Of a stretch of DNA of 17,973 nucleotides, positions 8,267-15,602 are shown piece by piece. The notes below the pieces were generated by a model. That model ran no database searches. It was given only the letters and a program-made list of their open reading frames with translations, and was not told the origin of the DNA. This DNA comes from Sulfurimonas sp. (lineage in GTDB: Bacteria; Campylobacterota; Campylobacteria; Campylobacterales; Sulfurimonadaceae). Position 1 is the stretch's first letter; each line of letters opens with the position of its first letter. The stretch covers positions 1 to 17,973 of the forward strand of contig JAGGWE010000094.1 in NCBI GenBank assembly GCA_021157665.1, given 5' to 3'. A program made the translations under genes and the position numbers.

Positions 8267-9484
8267 ATGAAAATAAATCTATTGTATAAAAATCCAACTA
8301 TAAAACAGGCAAATATTTTTACAGTTTTAGTTATTTTTATGTTTAGTATGCTTTTTGTAGGTTTGTTGGTTGATGATATGTATGAAGATTATGAAAGAGA
8401 GTTAGAACAAAGTTATACAGTTAATTACTCTGAAATATCTGAGAATGATATTTTAGAAAAAAAACAAAAAACATTAAAAACATTAACGATAAAAACAGTC
8501 TTAGTTATTATCACTCTTTCATTTATTATCTTTGGGATATTTTTAGGCTTAAATAATATTTTTAACAGATTATTAAACAGAGATACACAAACATTTTTAG
8601 ATTTTTTTGAAAGAGCTACACATAATGATCAGGTTATAAATCCAAATATGATTTTTTTTAAAGATTTTAAAATTATGGTTGGTTATGCAAATGAGATGGT
8701 TGAAAAAATAAATGTTCAAAAAAATTCTCTTAGAGAATTAAATTTAGGTTTGGAAGATAGAGTACAAGAAAAAACAGCTAAATTAGAATTGATAAATGAA
8801 AATTTAAAAGAGCAAAAAAAGTTTTCTCAGGATTTATTAAAATCTCAAAAAGAGTTTTTAAGACATACTGTTCATGAAACAAATACACCTTTAAGCGTGA
8901 TATTGACCTCAATAGAATTATATGTAATGAAAAATCAAAAAGATAGAAATCTTTTAAAAATAGAGGTAGCTGTTAAAAATATATTTAGTATTTATGATGA
9001 TTTAAGTTATTTAGTTAAAAAAGATCAAGTTAAGTATCCGAAAGTTGTTTTAAATCTTGAAGATTATCTTAGCTCTAGGATAGATTTTTTTACAGATGTT
9101 GCAGAATTATCAAGGATAAAATTTAATTATGAACAAAAAAAAGAAAATCCACATATATATTTTAATGAAACAAAACTTCAACGAATTGTAGATAATACTA
9201 TAACTAATGCTATAAAATATACGCTTCCAGATGAGACTGTATTTATATCACTTAAACAAGTTGGTACATTTATAGAGTTTTCTGTTGCTAGTAAATCAAA
9301 AATTATTAAAGATACAGATAAAGTTTTTGATGCTTATTATAGAGAAGATAGTACGCAAGATGGATTTGGTTTGGGTTTAAGACTTGTTCGCAGTATTTGT
9401 GATGAGGAAAATGTTGAAATTTCAGTTTCTTCAAATAACAATCAAACAGTGTTTAAATATAGATTTAAAATGATGGGAAATTAA
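8267..9484 (+). CDS. Membrane sensor histidine kinase
   Basis: This 405-residue kinase is the sensor of a two-component pair. Two membrane helices (about 15-36 and 75-97) enclose a short periplasmic loop of about 38 residues rich in acidic residues, too small for a classic ligand-binding domain. A coiled-coil linker (about 145-195) leads to the dimerisation domain with the phospho-accepting His203 in HETNTPLS. The ATPase domain shows the N box (RIVDNTITNAIKYT, Asn310/Asn314) and the G2 box GFGLGL (366-371). The usual G1 motif DxGxG is not recognisable: the corresponding stretch reads SVASKSKIIKDTDKVFD. The gene overlaps the regulator by one base (TAATG). The signal is unknown; position suggests control of the acetate cluster downstream. 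Confidence 0.93.
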   Translation: MKINLLYKNPTIKQANIFTVLVIFMFSMLFVGLLVDDMYEDYERELEQSYTVNYSEISENDILEKKQKTLKTLTIKTVLVIITLSFIIFGIFLGLNNIFNRLLNRDTQTFLDFFERATHNDQVINPNMIFFKDFKIMVGYANEMVEKINVQKNSLRELNLGLEDRVQEKTAKLELINENLKEQKKFSQDLLKSQKEFLRHTVHETNTPLSVILTSIELYVMKNQKDRNLLKIEVAVKNIFSIYDDLSYLVKKDQVKYPKVVLNLEDYLSSRIDFFTDVAELSRIKFNYEQKKENPHIYFNETKLQRIVDNTITNAIKYTLPDETVFISLKQVGTFIEFSVASKSKIIKDTDKVFDAYYREDSTQDGFGLGLRLVRSICDEENVEISVSSNNNQTVFKYRFKMMGN

Positions 9485-10140
9485 TGAAAATACTTTTACT
9501 TGAAGATGAGATAATGTTAAATGAATCTATTTGTGAGTATTTAGAATCTGATGGACATAAAATAGAGAGTTTTTTTGATGGTTTAAAAGCTTATGAATCA
9601 GTAAAAGTGAACTCTTATGACTTACTAATTTTAGATATAAATGTTCCAAATATTGATGGACTTAGTTTTTTAGAACAGATGCATAATTTAAAAATTCATG
9701 TACCAACTATATATATAAGCGCTTTGGTTGATATTGAAGATATTTCTCGTGCATATAATTTAGGTTGCTATGATTATTTAAAAAAACCGTTTCATTTGAA
9801 AGAGTTATCTCTTAGAATTGATAGGGTTAAACTAGAAAAAGATACCCCTAGAGTTCATTTACGGTTATCAAAAAATTATAGTTACGATCAAGAACATAGT
9901 TCACTTTTGTTTGAAAATGAAGCACAAACTCTCAGTAAAAAACAATCTCAAATAATAGACTTACTTGCTAGAAGTAGAGGGATGGTAGTTGATTTTGAAA
10001 AGTTTAGAATTTATGTTTGGGATGAACAAAATATTGATAATGCTACGATAAGAGCTGAAATAAATAGACTTAAAAAGTTTTTAAAAGAGGATGTGATTAT
10101 AAATGTTCGTGGTATGGGCTATATGATAGAAAAACCATAG
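9484..10140 (+). CDS. OmpR/PhoB-family response regulator
   Basis: The 218-residue protein is the partner of the kinase just upstream. The receiver domain has the acidic pair in LLEDE (7-9), the phospho-accepting Asp51 in LILDINVPNIDG, Ser79 in the threonine/serine switch position and Lys101 in KKPF. A winged-helix DNA-binding domain fills about residues 125-218, ending with the conserved VRGMGYMIE. Regulators of this class usually bind head-to-tail direct repeats of about 11 bp. Such a repeat lies 100 bases downstream, before the porin gene, which makes that cluster the best guess for its target. The start is coupled to the kinase stop. Confidence 0.95.
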   Translation: MKILLLEDEIMLNESICEYLESDGHKIESFFDGLKAYESVKVNSYDLLILDINVPNIDGLSFLEQMHNLKIHVPTIYISALVDIEDISRAYNLGCYDYLKKPFHLKELSLRIDRVKLEKDTPRVHLRLSKNYSYDQEHSSLLFENEAQTLSKKQSQIIDLLARSRGMVVDFEKFRIYVWDEQNIDNATIRAEINRLKKFLKEDVIINVRGMGYMIEKP

Positions 10141-10239
10141 TTTTATAAGAGGTACTTATCTACATATAAAAGAAGTAAATCTGTTACAAATATATACACT
10201 TATGAAAAATCAAATAATAAATATACTATATAACTACTT

Positions 10240-10261
10240 TGCTATGTTCATGCTATGTTTG
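10240..10261 (+). promoter_or_regulatory. 11-bp tandem repeat, candidate response-regulator operator
   Basis: TGCTATGTTCA at 10240-10250 is followed directly by TGCTATGTTTG at 10251-10261; nine of the eleven bases repeat exactly, with a period of 11. This is the geometry bound by OmpR/PhoB-class dimers. It lies in the 163-base gap between the regulator and the porin, just upstream of a possible -10 box. The remainder of the gap holds no gene that I can see. Confidence 0.5.
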
Positions 10262-10266
10262 TATTT

Positions 10267-10272
10267 TATCAT
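10267..10272 (+). promoter_or_regulatory. Candidate -10 box of the porin/acetate cluster
   Basis: TATCAT (five of six matches to TATAAT) starts five bases after the tandem repeat, the arrangement expected when an activator replaces a -35 element. The leader would be about 25 bases and contains the ribosome site AAAGGGGA (10291-10298) before the GTG start of the porin. An alternative -10, TATACT at 10222-10227, lies upstream of the repeat and would make the repeat a repressor site. Confidence 0.35.
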
Positions 10273-10303
10273 TTAAACGAAAATACATCCAAAGGGGAAA
10301 ATA

Positions 10304-11653
10304 GTGAGAAAATATATACTATTAAGTACTGTAGCTATTGGATTGCTAAGCTCTGCAAATGCAGCAGATGACTTGAGTTCCATATTTAGCGAAGGTAAGG
10401 TTAGTGGTCAGATTAGAGAGTTTAGTATTTCTAGAAGTGTAGATAAATCTGCAGGTGGAGATTATACAAGAACAGCTAATGCTGTCGGTGGTTATTTAAA
10501 ATTTGAAACTGCTGATTACAAAGGGCTTAGTTTAGGTACTGCTCTTTATACAACTAATGGTTTTGGATTAGATAGTCCTAGAGATGATTATACCGAAGTT
10601 GATCCAACTCTTTTAGGTAAAGATAATGAATCTTACTCAATACTTGGTGAGGCATATTTACAATTTAAATATGATAACACTACATTTAAAGCTGGTCGTC
10701 AAAAGTTAAATACACCAATGATGGGTGCAGATGATGTTAGAATGATTCCAAATCTATTTGAAGCTTATGTTTTAACTAATACTGACTTAGCAGATACCGT
10801 ATTAATGGCCGCTCATGTAACTAAGTTTGCACAGGGTACTTTTGGTCGTGCATATGGTGGTGGAATTTTATCTGCTACTGGTGGTTATTCAGCAGTTGAT
10901 TCTAAAGACCAAGTTGGTGATTTTGAAAATATGGGAACATATGCTGTTGATGAATCAACTTCAGGTGTCTCTATTGCCTCTGCAACTTATACAGGGATAG
11001 ATAAACTTAAAATCCAACTTTGGGATTATTATGCTTATGATATTGTAAATATTATTTATGGTCAGGTTGATTATTCTTGGAACTGTCTTTTAACTGATAG
11101 TGTAAAACCTTTTGCATCCGCTCAGTTTATTAAAGAGGATGATATTGGAGATAAACAACTAAAAGCTATTGGTGGAGATGGTGAAATAGATAGCTTTTAC
11201 TATGGCTTAAAATTTGGTGCTAAGATAGAAAATTTTACTGCTTATGTAGCTTACTCTGAAACTACAGATAATTCCGATTCAGATAATGCTTATGCAAATG
11301 CAATTATCTCACCTTGGGGTGGAATGCCAGCATTTACTCAAGGTATGGTAACTCGTCATGTTTTCTTAGCAGGGACGAAAGCTACAAAAATTGCAGCATT
11401 ATACAACTGGAAAAACTTTGGACCAGATTTAAAAACTGTTTTATATTATGCAGATTATAATATGGATAAAAATAATGGTTATACAAATGATGATACTGAT
11501 GAAGCAGGTTTTGATATTATCTACAACACTAGCTTCGTGAAAAATTTACAACTTCGTTTTAGAGGAAACTTTTCAAATGATTTTAATGTAAATACAGCAG
11601 GCGATACAGTAAGTTGGGATGAGTATAGATTCATTGCTAACTATAGTTTCTAA
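10304..11653 (+). CDS. Outer membrane porin, OprD-like
   Basis: The 449-residue product starts with a clear signal peptide (MRKYILLSTVAIGLLSSANA, cleavage near residue 20) and ends in phenylalanine after alternating aromatic residues, the usual C-terminal beta strand of outer membrane barrels. The body is a barrel-like pattern of short alternating strands with glycine/aspartate-rich turns. The early GKVSGQIREFSISR stretch and the AGRQKLNTPMM motif are typical of the OprD-like porins of Campylobacterota, which pass small molecules and often carboxylates. The start codon is GTG with a strong AAAGGGGA ribosome site. Position before an acetate permease suggests a channel for acetate or other short organic acids; this specificity is an inference. 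The next gene begins 11 bases downstream. Confidence 0.85.
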   Translation: MRKYILLSTVAIGLLSSANAADDLSSIFSEGKVSGQIREFSISRSVDKSAGGDYTRTANAVGGYLKFETADYKGLSLGTALYTTNGFGLDSPRDDYTEVDPTLLGKDNESYSILGEAYLQFKYDNTTFKAGRQKLNTPMMGADDVRMIPNLFEAYVLTNTDLADTVLMAAHVTKFAQGTFGRAYGGGILSATGGYSAVDSKDQVGDFENMGTYAVDESTSGVSIASATYTGIDKLKIQLWDYYAYDIVNIIYGQVDYSWNCLLTDSVKPFASAQFIKEDDIGDKQLKAIGGDGEIDSFYYGLKFGAKIENFTAYVAYSETTDNSDSDNAYANAIISPWGGMPAFTQGMVTRHVFLAGTKATKIAALYNWKNFGPDLKTVLYYADYNMDKNNGYTNDDTDEAGFDIIYNTSFVKNLQLRFRGNFSNDFNVNTAGDTVSWDEYRFIANYSF

Positions 11654-11664
11654 AAGGAAAAATT

Positions 11665-11979
11665 ATGAATAATGAACTCGTAGAAAAAATAAAAAATAAT
11701 CCAGATTATCAAGAGTTGGTTTCTAAAAGAACCTCTTTTTCGATAAAGCTGTCTATTGCAATGTTGGTGGTATATTTTACATTTATACTTACAATTGCAT
11801 TTAACCCATCTGTATTGGGAACACCAATGTCAGCGGATACTGTAACAACTATAGGTATCCCTATTGGTATAGTAATTATTGTCTTTGCTTTTATTTTAAC
11901 TGGTATTTATACTAAAAGAGCAAATGGTGAATTTGATGATTTAAACAATAAAATCAAACAAGCAATAAAGGAAAACTAG
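11665..11979 (+). CDS. DUF485 (YjcH-like) inner membrane protein
   Basis: This 104-residue protein has two membrane helices (about 29-48 and 62-83) and the DUF485 pattern: NPDYQELVSKRTSFS near the start, VVYFTFIL in the first helix, and GIYTKRANGEFD after the second. Proteins of this family are encoded directly before the acetate symporter in many bacteria (yjcH-actP in E. coli). They are thought to be a small accessory partner, though no biochemical role is established to my knowledge. Ribosome site AAAGGA lies before the ATG, and its stop TAG touches the actP ATG with no gap. Confidence 0.92.
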   Translation: MNNELVEKIKNNPDYQELVSKRTSFSIKLSIAMLVVYFTFILTIAFNPSVLGTPMSADTVTTIGIPIGIVIIVFAFILTGIYTKRANGEFDDLNNKIKQAIKEN

Positions 11980-13650
11980 ATGAATATGAATAGAATATTT
12001 TTATTTTTAATACTTGGAACAATAGCAGTTTTTGCATCTGGTACCATTGAGGGAGAGATAGAAAAACAAGCTCTTAATGTGTCTGCGATTGTAATGTTTG
12101 TTATTTTTGTTGGAGCAACTTTAGGTATCACTTATTGGGCTGCTAAAAGAACAAAATCTGCAAAAGATTTTTATACTGCTGGTGGTGGAATCACTGGTTT
12201 TCAAAATGGTATGGCGATAGCTGGTGATTATATGTCAGCGGCTTCATTTCTTGGAATATCTGGTCTTGTTTATTTAAAAGGTTATGATGGGCTTATTTAT
12301 TCAATCGGTTTTTTAGTTGGTTGGCCAATAATCCTTTTTATGATTGCTGAACCTTTGAGAAATTTAGGTAAATATACTTTTGCTGATGTTGCAGCCTATA
12401 GACTTCGTCAAATGCCGATTAGAACTTTAGCCGCTGCTGGTTCAATTGCAACTGTAATTTTATATCTTATTGCTCAAATGGTTGGTGCGGGTAAACTTAT
12501 TCAACTTCTGTTTGGTTTAGAATATGAAATCGCAGTAGTTCTTGTAGGTGTTTTAATGGTTCTTTATGTAACCTTTGGTGGTATGCTTGCTACAACTTGG
12601 GTGCAAATTGTTAAAGCATTTTTACTACTTGCAGGTGCAACATTTATGGCAATAGCTGTTATGGCACATTATAACTTTAATTTTGGAGCACTTTTTGCAC
12701 ATGCTACAGAACTTAAAGGTATAGAGATTATGAGTCCAGGTGGATTGGTTTCTGATCCTATCTCAGCTATCTCTCTTGCTGTTGCTCTTATGTTTGGTAC
12801 AGCTGGTTTACCTCATATTCTTATGAGATTTTTTACAGTTAGTGATGCTAAAGAGGCTCGTAAATCAGTTTTTTATGCAACAGGTTTTATCGGTTACTTT
12901 TATATTTTAACTTTTATTATCGGTTTTGGTGCGATTGTTATGGTTTTACAAAATCCAGAATATTTAGATTTAGCTAAACAAGCTATTAATGGTGGTTCTC
13001 CGATTCTTGGTGGAAATAATATGGCTGCTATTCACTTGTCACATGCCGTTGGTGGTGATTTCTTCTTAGGCTTTATTTCAGCTGTTGCATTTGCAACTAT
13101 CTTAGCTGTTGTATCTGGGCTTACATTAGCTGGTGCATCTGCAATTTCTCATGACCTTTATGCTTCGGTATTTAAAAAAGGAAATGCAGATTCTATGGCA
13201 GAGATGAGAGTATCTAAAATTGCTACTATTGGTTTAGGTGTTATTGCTATTATTATGGGTATTATGTTTGAGAAACAAAATATCGCTTTTGTTGTTGGTC
13301 TTGCTTTTGCTATTGCAGCATCTGCTAACTTCCCAATTTTATTTCTTTCAATGTACTGGAAAAAGCTTACAACTCGTGGAGCAGTTATAGGTGGTTCTTT
13401 AGGATTAGCAACTGCTGTTATACTTGTTATCCTTGGTCCAATTGTTTGGGTAGATATTTTAGGAAATGCAGAAGCAATTTTCCCTTATAAATATCCTGCG
13501 CTTTTCTCTGTAATTGTTTCATTTGCATCTATTTGGTTTTTCTCAATTACTGATAAATCTCATGATGCAGTCAAAGAGATTGAAGCATTTGAAGCTCAAT
13601 ATGTTAGAAGTCAAACTGGTATCGGTGCTGAGGGTGCGTCAGAGCATTAA
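11980..13650 (+). CDS. actP: Cation/acetate symporter ActP (SSS family)
   Basis: ActP imports acetate and related short carboxylates with a cation. The 556-residue product matches E. coli ActP in length and layout. It has an N-terminal signal-like hydrophobic stretch, a first membrane helix ending in GITYWAAKRTKS, the sodium:solute symporter motif AGGGITGFQNGMAIAGDYMS, and about 13 further hydrophobic segments with GTAGLPHILMRFFTV in the middle. An internal Met at 11986 is an alternative start. It follows the DUF485 gene without a gap and is followed by a GC-rich repeat segment, then the DUF294 gene. With the porin and Acs it gives a complete path from outside acetate to acetyl-CoA. Confidence 0.96.
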   Translation: MNMNRIFLFLILGTIAVFASGTIEGEIEKQALNVSAIVMFVIFVGATLGITYWAAKRTKSAKDFYTAGGGITGFQNGMAIAGDYMSAASFLGISGLVYLKGYDGLIYSIGFLVGWPIILFMIAEPLRNLGKYTFADVAAYRLRQMPIRTLAAAGSIATVILYLIAQMVGAGKLIQLLFGLEYEIAVVLVGVLMVLYVTFGGMLATTWVQIVKAFLLLAGATFMAIAVMAHYNFNFGALFAHATELKGIEIMSPGGLVSDPISAISLAVALMFGTAGLPHILMRFFTVSDAKEARKSVFYATGFIGYFYILTFIIGFGAIVMVLQNPEYLDLAKQAINGGSPILGGNNMAAIHLSHAVGGDFFLGFISAVAFATILAVVSGLTLAGASAISHDLYASVFKKGNADSMAEMRVSKIATIGLGVIAIIMGIMFEKQNIAFVVGLAFAIAASANFPILFLSMYWKKLTTRGAVIGGSLGLATAVILVILGPIVWVDILGNAEAIFPYKYPALFSVIVSFASIWFFSITDKSHDAVKEIEAFEAQYVRSQTGIGAEGASEH

Positions 13651-13661
13651 TATCTACTAAT

Positions 13662-13728
13662 CTTGGCATGCGGAAGTCCTCCTTGGTTGAGGGTGGAATA
13701 AACCCACATGCTAACAAATACGGAGTAA
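13662..13728 (+). repeat. GC-rich structured repeat-like segment (element A)
   Basis: This stretch of about 67 bases between actP and the DUF294 gene is near 50% GC against about 30% around it. Its ends are near-inverted: CTTGGCATGCGG at 13662-13673 and CCCACATGCTAA at 13703-13714. Inside, CCTC/GAGG and GTGG/CCAC can pair, so a branched RNA fold is possible. It is open in frame with the downstream gene (KSSLVEGGINPHANKYGV). Its tail provides the GGAG used as the ribosome site of that gene. I believe such segments recur in related genomes but could not check. Confidence 0.55.
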
Positions 13729-13733
13729 TTATT

Positions 13734-15548
13734 TTGAGTATTTTAGATCAAAGAAAACTTATCGAGTCTATACACCCTTTTGAGTTATTAAGCAGTTCTA
13801 CGCTTGATGATTTAGTGAAAAAAATAGATATTGCTTACTATCCTAAAGATACACTTTTAATCTCTAAAAATCTTCTATCAATCGCTTTTTACATAATCAT
13901 TAAAGGTTCTGTAAATGAGATTATTGATGATGAAATTCATAATGTTTATATTTCTGGAGATAGTTTTGATGCAGATAGTTTAATTTACTCTAAAGGTGAT
14001 AGTAAATTTGTAGTTGATGAAGACTTGATTTGTTATGAGATAAAAAAAGATGATTTTCTTGAACTAATGCAAAATAAAAAAGTACAAGGCTACTTTTTAT
14101 CAGACTTTATATCTAGGCATAAACATCTAAAAGAATATGATGCAGGTGGTGATTTAACACCATTTTTAATCTCAAAAGTTTCAGATATATTTTTACATTC
14201 GGCATGTGTAGTTGATGCTGATAAAAGCATATATGATTCTTTAGTAAAACAAAAAGATTTAAAAGCAAAAATCATTATTGTAAAAGATGGAGATAATTAT
14301 TCTGTTGTAACAGATACTGATTTAAGAGATAAAGTTCTTTTAGGTGATATTAACATTAATGATAATATTAGGAAGGTTGCAAGTTCTGGAGTTATCAGCA
14401 TAGATATAAATGATTTTTTATTTAATGCTCTTTTGATTATGACACATAGTGAGATAAAAAGGTTAGTTGTAACAGAAGATGAAAAAATCGTTGGTGTTTT
14501 AGAACAGCTAGATTTACTTAGTTATTTTGCAAATCATTCACATCTTGTTGCAGTTCAAATAGATAAGGCAAACAGCTTAGAAGATTTAAAAAATCTTCAA
14601 AATGATTTACGAAATTTAATTGTAAGTTTAAAATCAAAAGGTGTAAAAGTAAGATATATCACAAAACTTGTTTCAGCTTTAAATTTAAAAATTTATAAAA
14701 AAGTTTTTGAGATGTGTGTTGATGAAAGTTTAAGAGATAAATGTGCTTTAATTGTTATGGGAAGTGAGGGTAGAGAAGAACAAACTACAAAAACTGATCA
14801 AGATAATGCTTTGATAATTAAAAATGGTGTTGATACAAGCATTTTTATAGAACCAATGATGAAATTAAATAAAGCTTTACTAGAGATTGGCTTTCCAAAG
14901 TGTGATGGTGATGTGATGGTTAGCAATGAGTTTTGGCGAAGAGATGTTTCATCTTTTAAAAAGTTAATAAACTCATGGTCAACGAGTATGAGTGAAAAAA
15001 GTGTACAAGAATTAAGTATATTTTTGGACTCTAAATATGTTGCTGGAGATGAGTTATTATTAAAAGAGTTACTTCAATACTTACGAAGAACTTTTCATAG
15101 TAGAGATGATATTTTAGCTCATATTGCAAAAGCTGTTTTAAATTTTGAAACACCTTTATCACTTTTTTCAGGTTTTGTTCTTGAAAAAGAGTATAACAAT
15201 AAGCTTGACTTGAAAAAAGGTGGAATCTTTGCTCTAGTTCATGGTGTTAGAACCTTGTCTTTGCAGTATGGAGTGGAAGCTACAAATACTATTGAAAGAA
15301 TTAAAGAGTTAAATAATTTAGGAATTATAGATAAAAATTTTGCAACTGAGTTGATAGAAAGTTTTGATTCTTTATCGGCTATTCGTCTTGGGGCAATGCT
15401 TGAATCAAAAGATATAAATCAAAGTAATTATATAAATCCAAAGAGTTTAGAAAAAATTCAAAGAGATCTGTTAAAAGATAGTTTTAAAATCATAAATAAA
15501 TTTAAAAAGTTTATGAGTTTTCATTTTCATTTAGAGATGGTTAGTTAG
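13734..15548 (+). CDS. DUF294 nucleotidyltransferase-like protein with CBS and cNMP-type domains
   Basis: About 604 residues from the TTG at 13734. Domains in order: a cNMP-binding-like sensor (about 5-130, with YIIIKGSVNEI and DSFDADSLI), a CBS pair (about 150-270, including VVTDTDLRDKVL and RLVVTEDEKIVGVLEQLDLL), and the DUF294 nucleotidyltransferase-like domain. The last has GSEGREEQTTKTDQDNAL (Gly343-Ser344, Asp355 and Asp357), a motif related to GlnD-type uridylyltransferases; a DUF294 C-terminal helical domain follows. TTG was chosen because GGAG lies eight bases upstream. The in-frame ATG at 13668 would only add residues read from element A and has no ribosome site. Substrate and ligand are unknown. 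Genes of this kind sit beside acetate permeases in many bacteria, which suggests nucleotide-linked control of acetate metabolism. Confidence 0.88.
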   Translation: MSILDQRKLIESIHPFELLSSSTLDDLVKKIDIAYYPKDTLLISKNLLSIAFYIIIKGSVNEIIDDEIHNVYISGDSFDADSLIYSKGDSKFVVDEDLICYEIKKDDFLELMQNKKVQGYFLSDFISRHKHLKEYDAGGDLTPFLISKVSDIFLHSACVVDADKSIYDSLVKQKDLKAKIIIVKDGDNYSVVTDTDLRDKVLLGDININDNIRKVASSGVISIDINDFLFNALLIMTHSEIKRLVVTEDEKIVGVLEQLDLLSYFANHSHLVAVQIDKANSLEDLKNLQNDLRNLIVSLKSKGVKVRYITKLVSALNLKIYKKVFEMCVDESLRDKCALIVMGSEGREEQTTKTDQDNALIIKNGVDTSIFIEPMMKLNKALLEIGFPKCDGDVMVSNEFWRRDVSSFKKLINSWSTSMSEKSVQELSIFLDSKYVAGDELLLKELLQYLRRTFHSRDDILAHIAKAVLNFETPLSLFSGFVLEKEYNNKLDLKKGGIFALVHGVRTLSLQYGVEATNTIERIKELNNLGIIDKNFATELIESFDSLSAIRLGAMLESKDINQSNYINPKSLEKIQRDLLKDSFKIINKFKKFMSFHFHLEMVS

Positions 15549-15555
15549 TAATGTT

Positions 15556-15602
15556 TGGCACCCCAAGAGTATTTGTCACTTCGTTCGGGCACATGTGGAA
15601 TA
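15556..15602 (+). repeat. GC-rich repeat-like segment at the exonuclease 5' end (element B)
   Basis: The segment runs from TTTGGCACCCCAAG to CATGTGGAAT and is clearly richer in G and C than the genes on either side. It begins a few bases after the DUF294 stop and is readable in frame with the exonuclease (GTPRVFVTSFGHMW). Its end carries CATGTGGAA at 15592-15600, the counterpart of CATGCGGAA at 13667-13675 in element A. Element B therefore stops about where element A begins, as if both were parts of one longer unit. Confidence 0.5.

Noticed and set aside
10145..10159. ATAAG/CTTAT hairpin after the response regulator as a terminator
   Set aside because: The stem is only five pairs, AT-rich, and lacks a T-run; termination here cannot be claimed.
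10232..10246. TTTGCT before the porin as the -12 part of a sigma-54 promoter
   Set aside because: No GG or TGGC is found at the required distance upstream, and the bases are better explained by the tandem repeat.
13668..13733. ATG at 13668 as the true start of the DUF294 protein
   Set aside because: The extra 22 residues are read from the GC-rich element A, there is no ribosome site before this ATG, and TTG at 13734 has GGAG at a good distance.
15580..15592. TTCGTTCGGGC as the T-arm of a tRNA fragment or phage attachment site
   Set aside because: No acceptor stem, anticodon arm or matching second copy could be formed around it; it belongs to element B.
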